Positions 1 through 9,959 of a DNA stretch of 64,000 nt are shown here, in pieces. The notes under the pieces were generated by a model. That model worked only from the letters and a program-made list of their open reading frames with translations. It made no database searches and was not told where the DNA came from. The stretch covers positions 3,032,897-3,096,896 of the forward strand of contig WLWN01000001.1 in the NCBI GenBank assembly GCA_012103575.1, written 5' to 3'. Within the stretch, counting starts at the first letter, position 1. Each line of letters begins with the position of its first letter. The position numbers were made by a program, and so were the translations under genes. The DNA comes from Kiritimatiellia bacterium. Lineage in GTDB: Bacteria; Verrucomicrobiota; Kiritimatiellia; WLWN01.

Positions 1-2
1 AA

Positions 3-395
3 AAAAAGTCAGGCATCACTGAAGAAGATGTAGCTAAACGCTTAATTGATTATGGTTTTCATGCACCAACCGTTTCATGGCCGATTCCCGGAACGATGAT
101 GATCGAGCCGACAGAAAGTGAATCAAAACAAGAATTGGACCGTTTTTGTGATGCATTAATAGCCATTCGCGAAGAAATACAAGAAGTCATCGACGGAGAT
201 GCTGACCCAGAAAACAACGTGCTAAAGAATGCGCCACACACGGCGACGACGATTGCTGCTGATAACTGGCCTCATTCGTATTCACGGGAAAAGGCGGTTT
301 ACCCTTTACCTTTTGTTAAAGAAAAAAAGTTTTGGCCAAGTATCGGACGAATTAATAGCGCACAGGGTGACCGAAGACTGATTTGTAAACGATGA
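3..395 (+). CDS. gcvP: Glycine dehydrogenase (glycine cleavage P-protein), C-terminal part
   Basis: The open frame enters from the left edge and ends at TGA 393-395, so only the last 130 residues are present. The P-protein decarboxylates glycine with PLP and passes the aminomethyl group to the lipoylated H-protein. The fragment contains the conserved C-terminal stretch [20 protein letters not shown] followed by PTESES, then an [18 protein letters not shown] segment and a YPLPF motif, all characteristic of the P-protein C-terminus. The active-site lysine lies upstream, outside the window. Whether this is the one-chain form or subunit 2 of the split form cannot be decided here. Confidence 0.93.
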   Translation, partial: KKSGITEEDVAKRLIDYGFHAPTVSWPIPGTMMIEPTESESKQELDRFCDALIAIREEIQEVIDGDADPENNVLKNAPHTATTIAADNWPHSYSREKAVYPLPFVKEKKFWPSIGRINSAQGDRRLICKR

Positions 396-447
396 TACGG
401 GGCTGAAATTTCATAAAACTAACTTCGTCGGCTCGTTCTTCTATCCC

Positions 448-486
448 CTTTTGGCTCAAATGATTCGTGCAGAAAACAGCGTTTAG
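448..486. repeat. Degenerate half copy of the 165-bp MITE
   Basis: The stretch with CCTTTTGGCTCAAATGATTC followed by GTGCAGAAAA matches one arm of the MITE copies at 9960, 14784 and 23779. The inverted-repeat end is eroded (CTGCCCGATTTAGGA instead of CTGACGGATCCAGG). It touches the 3' end of the dehydrogenase on the minus strand, and the last codons and stop of that gene may be element-derived. Confidence 0.55.
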
Positions 487-1736
487 CTGCCCGATTTAGG
501 ATCATGGTTCTTTGGGGAGTCAAACCTTCGATCGGCACCCACCTCACTTTGCGATGCGTGGAAGATCCTTTCTTTCCATGGGAGCCCGTGTTCATTGAGT
601 TTTTCCATAAAAGGACGAGGGTCAAATTGTTCCATATTAAAAACGCCTTTTCCGCGCCATTTTCCAGTAAGCATAAGCATCGCCCCGATCATGGCCGGGA
701 CACCGGTCATATAGGAAACGGCTTGAGATTGGACTTCTTGATAGCAGGTTTCATGGTCACAAATGTTATAGATATAGACCTGTTTTTCTTGGTCTCCTTT
801 AAGACCTTTGATGAGGCATCCAATGCACGTGCGCCCTTTGGTTAAAGCTCCCAGAGAAGCGGGATCCGGTAATAAGGCTTTCAGAAATTGTAGAGGAACA
901 ATCTTTCGGCCTTTGTAGTCAACAGCGTCAATACGTGTTAAACCAACGTTCTCTAAAACCTTGAGGTGTTTTAAGTATCGATCTGAAAACGTCATCCAAA
1001 ATTGGGCACGTTGAATATTTGGAAAATGTTTTACGAGTGATTCCAGTTCTTCATGGTACATAAGATAGATTCTATGCTCATCAACATTTTCAGGGAACGT
1101 GAAGGATTTGGATGTTGAGAGAGGGTTGGTTTCGATCCATTTTCCATGCTCATAATACCGACCCTTAGCCATGACCTCGCGGATATTGATTTCAGGATTA
1201 AAGTTGGTTGCAAAAGGTTTCCCGTGATCTCCTGCATTACAATCGATAATGTCCAGTTCTCGAATCTCATCCAAATGCTGCTGGGCGGCCCAGGCGGTGA
1301 ACACATTCGTGACTCCGGGATCAAATCCACTTCCGAGTAGAGCCATTAACCCCTTTTCTTTAAAACGTTCGTGATAGTCCCATTGCCATTGATAACAAAA
1401 ACGGGCTTCGTGGGGTGGTTCATAATTAGCCGTATCTAAATAATCGGTGCCCGTTTCTAAACAGGCTTCCATCATATGAAGATCTTGGTAGGGCAAAGCC
1501 ACATTGATAAGCAGATGAGGGTTTAATTTTTTAATAAGGGCGATCAGTTGCGGGACATCATCAGCATCCACTTGTGCGGTCTCGATCGGGCGACGGATGT
1601 GTGACGCAATTCGGTTGCATTTTTCTAGTGTGCGGCTAGCGAGATAGATGTCTGAAAATATTTCTGGAACCTGAGCACATTTATGAGTAACTACGTTGCC
1701 AACGCCTCCAGCGCCTATGATAAGTACTTTTGCCAT
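483..1736 (-). CDS. Carboxynorspermidine dehydrogenase / saccharopine dehydrogenase family protein
   Basis: 417 residues. The N-terminus begins MAKVLIIGAGGVGNVV, a dinucleotide-binding Rossmann loop (GAGGVG near residues 8-13), followed by motifs of the saccharopine dehydrogenase family such as DYLDTANYE and LLGSGFDPGVTNVF. The length and the motifs YNICDHE and YMTGVPA fit the carboxynorspermidine dehydrogenase (CANSDH) branch, which reductively condenses diaminopropane or putrescine with aspartate semialdehyde for norspermidine or spermidine synthesis. The usual partner carboxynorspermidine decarboxylase (nspC) is not adjacent. The last 20 or so residues are unlike the family and lie next to a MITE remnant, so the native C-terminus was probably altered. 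The cofactor (NADPH) is inferred from the family. Confidence 0.85.
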   Translation of the reverse strand: MAKVLIIGAGGVGNVVTHKCAQVPEIFSDIYLASRTLEKCNRIASHIRRPIETAQVDADDVPQLIALIKKLNPHLLINVALPYQDLHMMEACLETGTDYLDTANYEPPHEARFCYQWQWDYHERFKEKGLMALLGSGFDPGVTNVFTAWAAQQHLDEIRELDIIDCNAGDHGKPFATNFNPEINIREVMAKGRYYEHGKWIETNPLSTSKSFTFPENVDEHRIYLMYHEELESLVKHFPNIQRAQFWMTFSDRYLKHLKVLENVGLTRIDAVDYKGRKIVPLQFLKALLPDPASLGALTKGRTCIGCLIKGLKGDQEKQVYIYNICDHETCYQEVQSQAVSYMTGVPAMIGAMLMLTGKWRGKGVFNMEQFDPRPFMEKLNEHGLPWKERIFHASQSEVGADRRFDSPKNHDPKSGS

Positions 1737-1883
1737 GGGATGATCCTCGACCTTTTAAAGTTTATAAAATGAGTATATGAGAAAAAAAGAGTTGTCAAGT
1801 TAGGGTCTATTCCAACATATAAGAATTTCCAGCCACGGCTGGTCTGCCTGTGGTGCGACCCACGTGGCGGTGTGCTTGCATAC

Positions 1884-2406
1884 GGCCCAAAAAGTCGTTG
1901 TCTTGGGTGATGGCGCTGAATGGATTTGGAATGTTGCGCGTGTTAACTTTTCTGGGGCTACGCAAATCTTAGATTTTTATCATACCTGTGAACACCTTTA
2001 TGATCTAAGCCGCTTTCTGTTCACGGGTCCTGAGCCAATCAAAAGCAAAGCAGAGAATGGAAAAAAGGTGTGAAAAAAGTGGGATTAAAAAGGTGATCAC
2101 CGAACCCCGAGAACATCTCCAGATCGATCCAGATATAGACCAAGAAGAAGCGAACAACCGATTGCATTCCTTTGAGAAAATATCGACTGCATGCAGTATA
2201 AAACGTTCCAGGAGGCGGGATCTTTTATAGGATCAGGCGTTGTTGAGGCCGGTTATAAAACTGTGGTAGGACAACGGGCAAAACAGTCAGGTATGTTTTG
2301 GAGCGTTGAAGGGGCTCAGTGTATATTGTTTCTATGCTGTTGTATTGTAGGGAATATTTGAGGCTTACTGGAAAGAACAAAAAGCCGCACAATCCCTAGA
2401 TTTGTA
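1884..2406 (+). pseudogene. ISKra4-family transposase remnant
   Basis: The translation matches the C-terminal third of the transposase at 22468-24258: VVVLGDGAEWIWNVARVNF, then ILDFYH, CEHLYDL and, after a frame change near 2070, GIKK and GSGVVEAG. In-frame stops (TGA near 2070) and frame changes kill it. The 3' end (TTTCTTGTCCCACAC near 2408-2423) resembles the right terminus of the ISKra4 copy, so the remnant keeps its right end and has lost its left two thirds. It was therefore an independent insertion, not a recent copy of the 22-kb element. Confidence 0.85.
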
Positions 2407-2440
2407 ATTTTCTTGTCCCACACCCTTTACGAATGTGCTA

Positions 2441-2545
2441 TTGGAAACAGTGGCCGTCTCTGATGTGGCGGATTTTCTAACGTACCTTGCGGTGGAACGA
2501 AAGGTGAGCGCCTCGGCCCAGAACCAGGCCTTTAACGCGGTTGGT
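2441..2545 (+). pseudogene. Tyrosine recombinase (integron-type integrase) N-terminal fragment
   Basis: One frame reads TVAVSDVADFLTYLAVERKV followed by SASAQNQAFNA. The phrase FLxxLAVExxVSASxQNQAxNAL is typical of the N-terminal SAM-like core-binding domain of IntI/XerC-type recombinases. About 32 residues are recognisable and the catalytic domain (R..H-x-x-R..Y) is absent. The fragment abuts the end of the ISKra4 remnant and lies 130 bp before the pirin gene and 1 kb from a tRNA gene, a usual integration target. It is too short to separate IntI from other phage-type integrases with certainty. Confidence 0.6.
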
Positions 2546-2670
2546 GAAGGTCGGATTAATCCATTTACACATCAGAGTACGAATATTGATAGACTACTTA
2601 TATTTCACATATAGACTCAGCGGTGCTAAGTTGGAGATCATAAAAAAGAACAACCATGGGAGGCATCGAT

Positions 2671-3399
2671 ATGAGCACAACGCACACAGAAGAAAACGGA
2701 ACGGTCAATGTCCAAAATGCTGAAGAACGAGGTGTGGCCGATTTAGGTTGGTTGAAAAGCCGCCATAGCTTCTCGTTCGGTCACTACCATGACCCAGGCC
2801 ACATGGGCTTTCGAACACTGCGCGTGATCAACGACGACCGAGTGGAGCCAGGTCAGGGCTTCGGGACGCATCCGCATCAGGATATGGAGATTATTTCCTA
2901 TGTCATCGAGGGTGCCGTGGAACACAAAGACAGCATGGGAAATGGTTCTGTTGTCCGACCCGGTGATGTGCAACGGATGAGCGCTGGGACCGGAGTACAG
3001 CATAGTGAGTTCAATCCGTCTGACAAGGAGAAGGTTCATTTCCTTCAAATCTGGATACTGCCTGAGCGAAAAGGGCTCGAACCGAGTTATGCGCAGAAGC
3101 GCTTCGTCGAAGAAGACAAACTCAACCGGCTTTGTTTGGTTAGCTCCCGGGATGGTCGTAACGGGTCGGTAACGATATACCAGGATGTTGATCTCTATGC
3201 GACGGTGCTAGAGTCCGGCCATCGAATTCACCAAACGGTGAAACCGACAAGACATATCTGGGTTCAGGTCATCGACGGTCACGTCACGGTCAACGGCGCT
3301 GAACTGAGGATGGGCGATGGCGCGGCAATATCTGACGCCGCTTCATTAACGGTCGATGCGGTTACGACAACCGAATTCCTCGTGTTTGATCTCGCGTAG
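2671..3399 (+). CDS. Pirin family protein (bicupin)
   Basis: 242 residues from the ATG at 2671, chosen because GGGAGG (2658-2663) sits 7 nt upstream; an in-frame ATG at 2656 overlaps that ribosome site and is less likely. Pirins are metal-binding bicupins, and several act as quercetin 2,3-dioxygenases or redox-linked regulators. The N-terminal cupin shows the family's SFGHYHDPGHMGFRTLRVIN, the metal-binding segment GTHPHQDMEIISYVIEGAVE and SAGTGVQHSE. The C-terminal cupin is weaker, as in the family. The gene looks more GC-rich than its neighbours and lies between an integrase relic and a tRNA gene, which suggests horizontal acquisition. The physiological substrate cannot be read from sequence. 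Confidence 0.92.
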   Translation: MSTTHTEENGTVNVQNAEERGVADLGWLKSRHSFSFGHYHDPGHMGFRTLRVINDDRVEPGQGFGTHPHQDMEIISYVIEGAVEHKDSMGNGSVVRPGDVQRMSAGTGVQHSEFNPSDKEKVHFLQIWILPERKGLEPSYAQKRFVEEDKLNRLCLVSSRDGRNGSVTIYQDVDLYATVLESGHRIHQTVKPTRHIWVQVIDGHVTVNGAELRMGDGAAISDAASLTVDAVTTTEFLVFDLA

Positions 3400-3530
3400 A
3401 CGATGAGCACACTCATTGTCAGTTATCTGCCCCGTGGAGAACGTTCTTACGCTCGGCAGCTTAAGGCTTACTTCGTCTTTCAATCATGCAAAAAAGATGA
3501 GACCTGGACCGCCCGGCGAGGCGCAAAGCG

Positions 3531-3623
<93 letters not shown>

Positions 3624-3727
3624 GTATGGTTCAGCTATCACTATTAATCTACGGTTTACGACTTGGCAAGTTGTTTGTTTTTCTTTTACTATCTAGAGCT
3701 TTTGGGGTCTTAAGATAGAGCAATATT

Positions 3728-4675
3728 ATGGATTGGAAAAAAATTTTTGATTCGGTGGGCTTAAACGGTACGTGGTGGCAGTGGCGTATGATCAAATGGG
3801 AAAATCGCTGGAATACGTGGCGGGGCCATATAAAGTCTAAACAAGAACACGTGACTCAACACCATAAATTCTGCACGTATTGCCAAGCCCTTTTAACTCA
3901 GAACGAAGTACAGTGCCCACGATGCCATAAAAAGGCTCCGTCCTGGAACGTTCAAGTAGTCCGCCGTATATTCGGTTTAGCGATTCCTGGAAAACTCCCT
4001 GTATCGACCCTGATCTTAGTTCCTAATTTTGTGATGTTTTTATTCATCCTGGCCATGGACGGGGGCCGTGCATTTTGGAGCCCCTCTCCCGAAACGCTTG
4101 TCGATTGGGGCGCATTAGTCCCTCCTTATTTTTTTATGGGTGATTACTGGCGCTTGATTACCTATGGCTATCTGCATTTTGGGATTATGCATATTGGTTT
4201 TAACATGTTTGCTTTGTCACAGGTAGGTGCTGTGCTTGAAGAAGAAATCGGACGATCCAGATTTTTTTCGTTATATACCCTTAGTCTAATCGGGGGCGGA
4301 GCGGCCGATTTATGGCTTCGTGGCCATGTTCCTATTCCTATTGTGGGCGCCTCTGGGGCTTTGTTTGGTTTAATAGGTTTTGGAATCGGATATTGGCATT
4401 TTTATGGAGGGTCCCAGGGTGAAACCAATAGAAATTTTTTCCTCAGATGGGCTCTCTATGGATTTGTTTTTGGGGCCTTAATTGGTGCAGACAGTATTGC
4501 ACACGGCGGAGGACTGGTTACGGGCGCTATAATTGGGTTTATCGTCGAGCGGGAACGTACGCTTCGAGGTCAGGTAACGCAACTCTGGGATGTACTGGCA
4601 ATTTCGTGTCTGGTCGCAACGTTTCTAAGCTTTGTATGGATGATGGTGATACGGCTTACCGTTTTGCAGGGTTAA
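3728..4675 (+). CDS. Rhomboid family intramembrane serine protease with N-terminal zinc ribbon
   Basis: 315 residues. The cytosolic N-terminus has a four-cysteine zinc ribbon (C49-x2-C52 and C63-x2-C66). Six or so hydrophobic segments follow from residue 90. The rhomboid signatures are clear: HIGFNMFALSQVG (H155, N159), the nucleophile motif GASGALFG with Ser209, and AHGGGLVTGA with the catalytic His259. Rhomboids cleave transmembrane helices within the inner membrane; the substrate here is unknown. The stop codon TAA lies inside the left arm of a perfect 25-bp inverted repeat (4672-4696). The next gene converges on it from the other strand. Confidence 0.93.
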   Translation: MDWKKIFDSVGLNGTWWQWRMIKWENRWNTWRGHIKSKQEHVTQHHKFCTYCQALLTQNEVQCPRCHKKAPSWNVQVVRRIFGLAIPGKLPVSTLILVPNFVMFLFILAMDGGRAFWSPSPETLVDWGALVPPYFFMGDYWRLITYGYLHFGIMHIGFNMFALSQVGAVLEEEIGRSRFFSLYTLSLIGGGAADLWLRGHVPIPIVGASGALFGLIGFGIGYWHFYGGSQGETNRNFFLRWALYGFVFGALIGADSIAHGGGLVTGAIIGFIVERERTLRGQVTQLWDVLAISCLVATFLSFVWMMVIRLTVLQG

Positions 4676-4786
4676 CCCGCATTTCTCCTACTCTTGCGCC
4701 GAAAAGCGAAAGGGCTTCTTCTAAAGCCTCGATTTTCAGCGGGTTGCTACGTTGATCGACACAAGAGTAGGAGAAATGCGGGTTAA
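4672..4786. repeat. Perfect 25-bp inverted repeat between convergent genes
   Basis: The arms 4672-4696 (begins TTAACCCGCATTTCTCCTAC) and 4762-4786 are exact reverse complements, with 65 bp between them. The left arm supplies the TAA of the rhomboid gene, and the right arm supplies the TAA of the convergent ligase gene (4783-4785). The structure could act as a bidirectional terminator or be a small palindromic insertion. Neither arm has a U-tract, and the ends do not resemble the IS1380/MITE ends in this window. Confidence 0.9.
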
Positions 4787-6252
4787 GGTCGATGGTCCAT
4801 TAACCGCTTTTCCTTTAATTCAGTTCCAACTCCATGCATCTCCCTCATCTCCGCTGAAGTATGGAAACAAACACGATTGGGTTTAAGTTCTGTAAGCGCT
4901 TTAAAACGTTCTGTTACGATGTGCAGCAGTTGTTCTTCGTTTTCTGTCCCTAGAGGCTCGATGTGTAATATGATCTCGTCTAGCTTCATGGGATCATCAT
5001 TAATTTTGCGCCATTCAATTTGCCATGCACCAATATGATCGACATCATCCAGCGCTTTTTCGAGTTCATTAAAATCGACTAAGGTTCCTTTAATTTTTCC
5101 TAGACGCATTTCTTTGATGTCGGATCGACGCGAAATATTACCCATAAGACGCGGCATACGTCTTTTGCAATAAGGGCAGACATCGTAGACCAAGCCTCCG
5201 TCAATGATATCGCCGGTGCGATAACGCACCGTCGTTCCTCGAGCGTTTAGGGGTGTGAAAACGAGCTCGCCCGGTTGCCCGTCAAGTTGGACCTCGCCGC
5301 TGTCTGGATCAATCACTTCGAATAAACCCAAATCAGGATACAAATGATACCCCCCGGATTCCGATTCTAAAGGGTGAGGACACTCACCCCAGGCCATTTT
5401 ACTTTCAGTAAACCCGTACGTGGCGACAACAGAAACATCTGTAGAGCCTAGTTGCTGAGCAAGATATGTGAGTTTTCGGCGCATACCCGCGGGTACTTTT
5501 TCGCCTCCTAAAACCAAGGATTGTAATGTTTCAAACCGCTTTCCCTCTTGAACGGCTTGGTTCAGGATATGATAAAGGAACGTGGGTATACCGATGATCC
5601 CTGTCGGCTTTACGCGGTCCATAAGGCGAATATTTCCGTCGGTCCCCATGACTTTTCCATCTCCAGTGCTGATCGAAAAGACGCCTGCCTCTTTGCAGGA
5701 ATAGTAGGTTTGCCAAAAAGCCAAGTGAGGGGCAAAGGGAAACATGTTCAGCAAGCGGTCTTCGGGTCAGCCCCAAGGACACGGACAAGTCTGCCTCCTC
5801 CCAAAGCTAGATTATCTAAATCATGTCTTGTATAGAGAAACGGAATAGGCTCGGCAGAACGCCCCGTTGTGCTGGTCAGTGTTAAGGGGCGGTATTCTTT
5901 CGCGAACTCCGCTTTGACACGTTGCCGCCCTCGTAGAACGGCACGGAAGACCGTACCAGGTCGTTTTTTTTAAGACGCTTTCGTCAGGAATCAAGACAAA
6001 ATCTCTATTTCGATCAGGATCTTCTTGTGCGTCTAGTAAATCTTTTTTCGAGGTAAAAGGAATTTTTTGGAGATCTTGGATAGAGCGAATATCTTCAGGC
6101 ACGAGTCCTTCCTGTTTAAAGAGGGCTTGATAGAATGCAGAAAAAGGGATGACGTAGTCACGGAGATAGCGATGCAAAAGAACGCCTTGTCCGCTCAGAA
6201 GATCTTCTCGGTTTAATTGGTCCCATTTTTGTCTAAGTCTTTTCCGATGCAT
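4783..6252 (-). pseudogene. AMP-forming CoA ligase-like protein (phenylacetate-CoA ligase / F390 synthetase family), frameshifted
   Basis: Reassembled from three frames, the protein is about 490 residues of the adenylate-forming superfamily. It has an N-terminal KIPFTSKKDLLD segment, the ATP-phosphate loop LTSTTGRSAEP, VVATYGFTESKMAWGE, and the YRTGDII and GNISRRSD hinge-region motifs. These proteins activate carboxylic acids as acyl-AMP. Three frame breaks lie close together near 5962-5971 (run of eight T), 5885-5890 (G run) and 5760-5766. They are decay or homopolymer sequencing errors; if corrected, the gene would be complete. The start at 6252 (MHRKRLRQ; alternative 6270) overlaps the end of the upstream patatin gene, so the two formed an operon. 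Confidence 0.8.
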
Positions 6253-8192
6253 GTTCTTGTGATGTTCCAATCAACGTTTTAATTTCATCAATTTTTTCCT
6301 CAGCGGCCTGTCGACCAATACGCATATATTTTTGGGGATGTCCAAAGTCATGCCATTTACCATCACACGAAACAGGACGCAAAACAACATCGGCTTCTTT
6401 ACATAAAGCTTCTGCAACACGGGTTTGTGCCCCGTGCATGCTTTTCAGCATAATCCTGAATCCGTCAGATAAAATCTGACGATTTTTCATTACCTGTTGG
6501 GCTAAAGCGGGGAGGATACCCGTATTCAAACAAACAACCCCACCCCAACAGGTGTGTATATGAAACAATATAAAATAAAGACTGGCAAGAGCGAACTCAA
6601 CAGCACAAGCGGAAATCATCTTTGCGGCCTGCTGCTTGAGGATCATGCTCAACATTCAGTTCTTTCAACGTTTGAACAGGGATGGGCTCAGCAATACTTC
6701 CATCAATATGAGTTCGCCCATTTAATGAAACAGGAACAATCACACCTGGCATAGCCATGCTTGCCTGAACGGTCTGAGCCGCTTCGCCACTATCAAAAAT
6801 TACCCGCTCAAGAGTATCAAGATCGGTCGTAATCACTTTCAGTTTTCGGGTTAGGTCAGAAAAATGGACTTTACCAATGGCATCGTTAAGCCGTCGCCGA
6901 ACCGCTTCACCGCGCATAAAACCTTGTCGGGGTAGAAATACGGGGTCCATCAGTCGTAACATAGACCAGGGTCGTTTAAGTTTCATGGCCTCAGCTTTCA
7001 TTTGTTTGGCGTTTAATCCGGCCGCCCACATAGCGCCTATAAAGGCGCCCATGCTGGCCCCAACAATTATATCGACGTCAATATCATGCTCTTCCAAAAT
7101 TTCTATGATGCCAATATGAGCTAATCCTTTGGCCCCTCCGGACGAGAGGGCTAAACCGACTCGACACCAACCTATCTCTCTCGCTAAATAACGGATATGA
7201 GAACTAAAGCGCCCTTTAGGGGATTGAAGATAATGAAGCGTCGCATCTTGTATATCGTCTGCAAGACCATGAATCAGCCCATGTGCTTCTATGCCGATTT
7301 CCTTATTAATCTTTTCGAAGGCATGGGCTCTTTCTTGATAGCGGAGACAGACAATGGGCAAGAGCGTTATTTTTTGTACAGAAGGTACGTCACGGATCTG
7401 TCTGGTTAATAGGTTCGTTTTATAGAAATCTTTTGGATTCTGCTGCAGGAGTATATATGGCAAATATGTGGACGAGGACAAAACGATAATGAGCAGAAAG
7501 ATGACCCATTAAAGGGGCGACATAGTCCACTTCTCGAGCTTGTCCAGACATGGAAAAATTCAGTTGTCTGACACCGGCTTCTCCTTTTAATAAAAATTCT
7601 GAGTAACAAAAGGGGCCGTATGGGTCCGTGGGAAAGTCTGTGAGAGATGGCGTCTCTTTTCCGAATTGGATAGAAACCCGCAGCACAGAACAGCTTGTTT
7701 CACGTCTAAGGGCAACGGCCAAATTTTCGACAATGATATCTCCTTGGACACCCGCTGAAACACTGGCGAGTACAGCGATCCGCCCTAATTTGATGGGTTC
7801 AGGTTTTTCTTGGAATTTACGCATTTGTTGTCCCACGTGTTCAGCCAAAATATGCACCCATTTAGGATTTTTGTTTAGAATTTGTTGTATGCCTTTGGTT
7901 TCAATGCGAATCAGTTCTGAACCGGTTATGACTTTTAGAGTGGCGCTATAATGATCGCGCGTCAGCAAGCTATTTTCACCAAACGTATCGCCAGGAGAAA
8001 GGATCTCAAGTACTTGCTCAACTTTATTGAGATAGGTTGCTTGAACTTGACAACGACCCGTTACAAGCACATATAACGCATCACACGGGGTTCCTTCCCG
8101 ACAGACTTCAGTCCCCTTCGGATATTCAATAAAAAGGGCATGTGAAACAATACGTTTAAGTTCTAGAAATGAAAGTTGAGAAAATACAGAAT
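6233..8192 (-). pseudogene. Cyclic-nucleotide-binding / patatin-like phospholipase (NTE type), disrupted
   Basis: Read right to left: a cNMP-binding domain (VFSQLSFLELKRIV, then GDTFGENSLLTRD), a P-loop-like linker domain (GRIAVLASVSAG), and a patatin hydrolase domain with the oxyanion motif SSGGAKGLAHIG, the nucleophile elbow GASMG and the dyad DGS (IDGSIAEP). The last part is EADVVLRP...DFGHPQKYMRIG. This is the domain order of bacterial neuropathy-target-esterase-like lysophospholipases. Three lesions are visible: the N-terminus is cut at 8192 by an IS1380 element, a frameshift lies near 7455-7480, and a 190-bp IS1380 end fragment at 6464-6653 replaces an internal segment (about 40 residues by family comparison). 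The gene is dead as it stands. Confidence 0.85.
6464..6653 (+). mobile_element. IS1380-family left-end fragment
   Basis: 190 bp matching the left end of the IS1380 copy at 19444, from the terminal inverted repeat CCTGAATCCGTCAG through the hairpin arms to the first 34 codons of the transposase (ATG at 6560), ending abruptly at CATGCTCAAC. It sits inside the patatin gene, whose sequence resumes at both borders with a central part missing. A one-ended or abortive transposition, or an adjacent deletion, would leave this structure. Confidence 0.9.
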
Positions 8193-9747
8193 CCTGAATC
8201 CGTCAGCTATCGCTTCGGAAGGCGTTTTGGGGCTCAAAAGCTGAAAATTTTTTCCTTGAGATGCTTGCTTTTGGGCGGATTGGGACCGGCAAGTATCACC
8301 CTGATGAATTTTTTGAGCGTACAGGTTAGATTCACTCTAATTTTGACCATTTTGGGGCGTAAGCCTCCTTGGGCAGTCGCCTTAGAGTATTGTTAAAGGT
8401 GCACGGAAGGCTATGCGAAGGAATGGGCAATATCTTGTATCACTTCAAACCAGCGACAACGCTTGCCAAAGTGAAGTTTAATTCGTCCGGCGTGGCGGAC
8501 CAATCGAACCGCGCAATAGGTTGAAGGCCACCATGGCGCATAACAGAATAATCTTATTGGCACAGAGTCTCCCCGAAGGCAATCGCTCAACATCAAGATC
8601 GCTTTTGAGTTCGCTGTGGTACTGCTCGCTGGGGCCATGTCCATGATAGAGATCTAGCACCGTCTTGGCACGACAAGAGAGGTCCGTCCACCAGGTGTTC
8701 ACCTCAAGTTTAGGAACCAGAAGTTTCTGACCATCGATATCGATGGTGCGTTCAATCACTTCGAAGGCCACCGGGATACAAGGGCGGTTTTGGTCACCAC
8801 CGGGATGGAAATGATCGAAAAAGCCTGTGTAAACGTTCTTGCCTTCACGACTGTCTTGTTTGTCTCCAACTCGGCGTGCAAGGGCCAGCATTTGCTCAGG
8901 ACATTCGCGGCGAGGACTTCGCTTTACGATAAAATAATGATCCCCAAAAGCGTCGAAGTTATCGACCGCAGCGTTGCCACTATCAAGCCGAAGCAGACAT
9001 TTTCTACCCAGGCCCAGGGTTTGGAGCGTTTCAACGCTGCGGGCAATAAACGCGGTCGTTCCCGACTGACAATGTTGTTTACCGGGTCGAAGTTCGCACT
9101 CAAGCATGTGGCCTTGAGTGCCCACATAGGCAAATATCGGGGCGTAACCATCATGGCCCTTCTAGGTGTAGGAAACGCCTTCTTTCGAAGAGCCTGAGTG
9201 ATCCAAAGGGCTCACATCGATATCGACGGGAACAAGATCAAGCCCTTCGACATCTACCTAGCCAAAGGGGCCCGAGGAAAGAAGTTCGGTGTTGAGTTTG
9301 CGTAGCCCCACATGGGTTCTGGCTGGGGGCAGGTCGTCGAAACGACGTCGGAACACCGGCTCAGAGGCTACCTTTTTAACTCCCCTTTTTAAGTCCAAAG
9401 GCATTCATAAAAATCTCATCACCCCGGTACAGGTCGATATCATTGAAATCGGTTCGACCGTTGCAAAGTAAGCCGATCTGGGTAAGGAGGATCTCCCGAT
9501 CAGAGATCGCATCGGAGCGGCGTGGTTGAAAATTGGAGGGAAGAATCCGTTGAGCATGATCCTCAAGCAGCAGGCCGCAAAGATGATTTCCGCTTGTGCT
9601 GCTGAGTTCGCTCTTGCCAGTCTTTATTTTATATTGTTTCATATACACACCTGTTGGGGTGGGGTTGTTTGTTTGAATACGGGTATGCTCCCCGCTTTAG
9701 CCCAACAGGTAATGAAAAATCGTCAGATTTTATCTGACGGATTCAGG
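8193..9747 (-). mobile_element. IS1380-family insertion sequence, copy 1 (internally deleted)
   Basis: 1,555 bp bounded by CCTGAATCCGTCAG inverted repeats. It is nearly identical to copy 2 (19444-21103), in the opposite orientation, but lacks 104 bp near 8512. The missing piece is flanked in copy 2 by two direct repeats TATTGCGCGGT, one of which remains here, as expected for slippage or recombination. No clear 4-bp target duplication is visible (GAAT left, ATAT right), so a flank was probably lost after insertion. The left border truncates the patatin gene and the right border lies 15 bp before a VapB-like gene. Confidence 0.92.
8478..9648 (-). pseudogene. IS1380-family transposase (copy 1), inactivated
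   Basis: The protein is broken by a frameshift after codon 90 (a 13-bp duplication around TTAAAAAGGGGAG), by two in-frame TAG codons at 9258-9260 and 9162-9164, and by a 104-bp C-terminal deletion. Recognisable DDE-transposase segments include VPVDIDVSP, LLRLDSGNAA and YHGHGPSEQYHSELKSDL, the last holding the catalytic glutamate region. The frameshift and both TAG codons are shared exactly with copy 2, so the lesions pre-date the copying of the element. Confidence 0.88.
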
Positions 9748-9762
9748 ATATATACTTCTAAG

Positions 9763-9939
9763 ATGAAAATAGCGAAACTATTCAAGAATGGCCAGAGCCA
9801 GGCAGTTAGGCTTCACAAAGAGTTTCGTTACCAGCCCCGAATAGGTTGGATCCAAATCAAGCGTAAAAAGGATAGTCTCTCAGGGTTTCCCCTATGCGAA
9901 CGTAAGGGTGGGGCCCGATTGTGTATAATCTTGCAGTAA
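9763..9939 (+). CDS. VapB-type antitoxin (degenerate, orphan)
   Basis: 58 residues starting MKIAKLFKNGQSQAVRLHKE, the typical start of VapB/MazE-like swapped-hairpin antitoxins (KxFxNGRSQAVRLPKEF). After residue 25 the similarity fades, and the usual glutamate-rich toxin-neutralising tail is replaced by unrelated residues, so the 3' half has probably been lost or shifted. No PIN-domain toxin follows: the next features are a MITE and serA. The IS1380 end lies directly upstream. Confidence 0.6.
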   Translation: MKIAKLFKNGQSQAVRLHKEFRYQPRIGWIQIKRKKDSLSGFPLCERKGGARLCIILQ

Positions 9940-9959
9940 GTCATGTTGTGTATATATAT

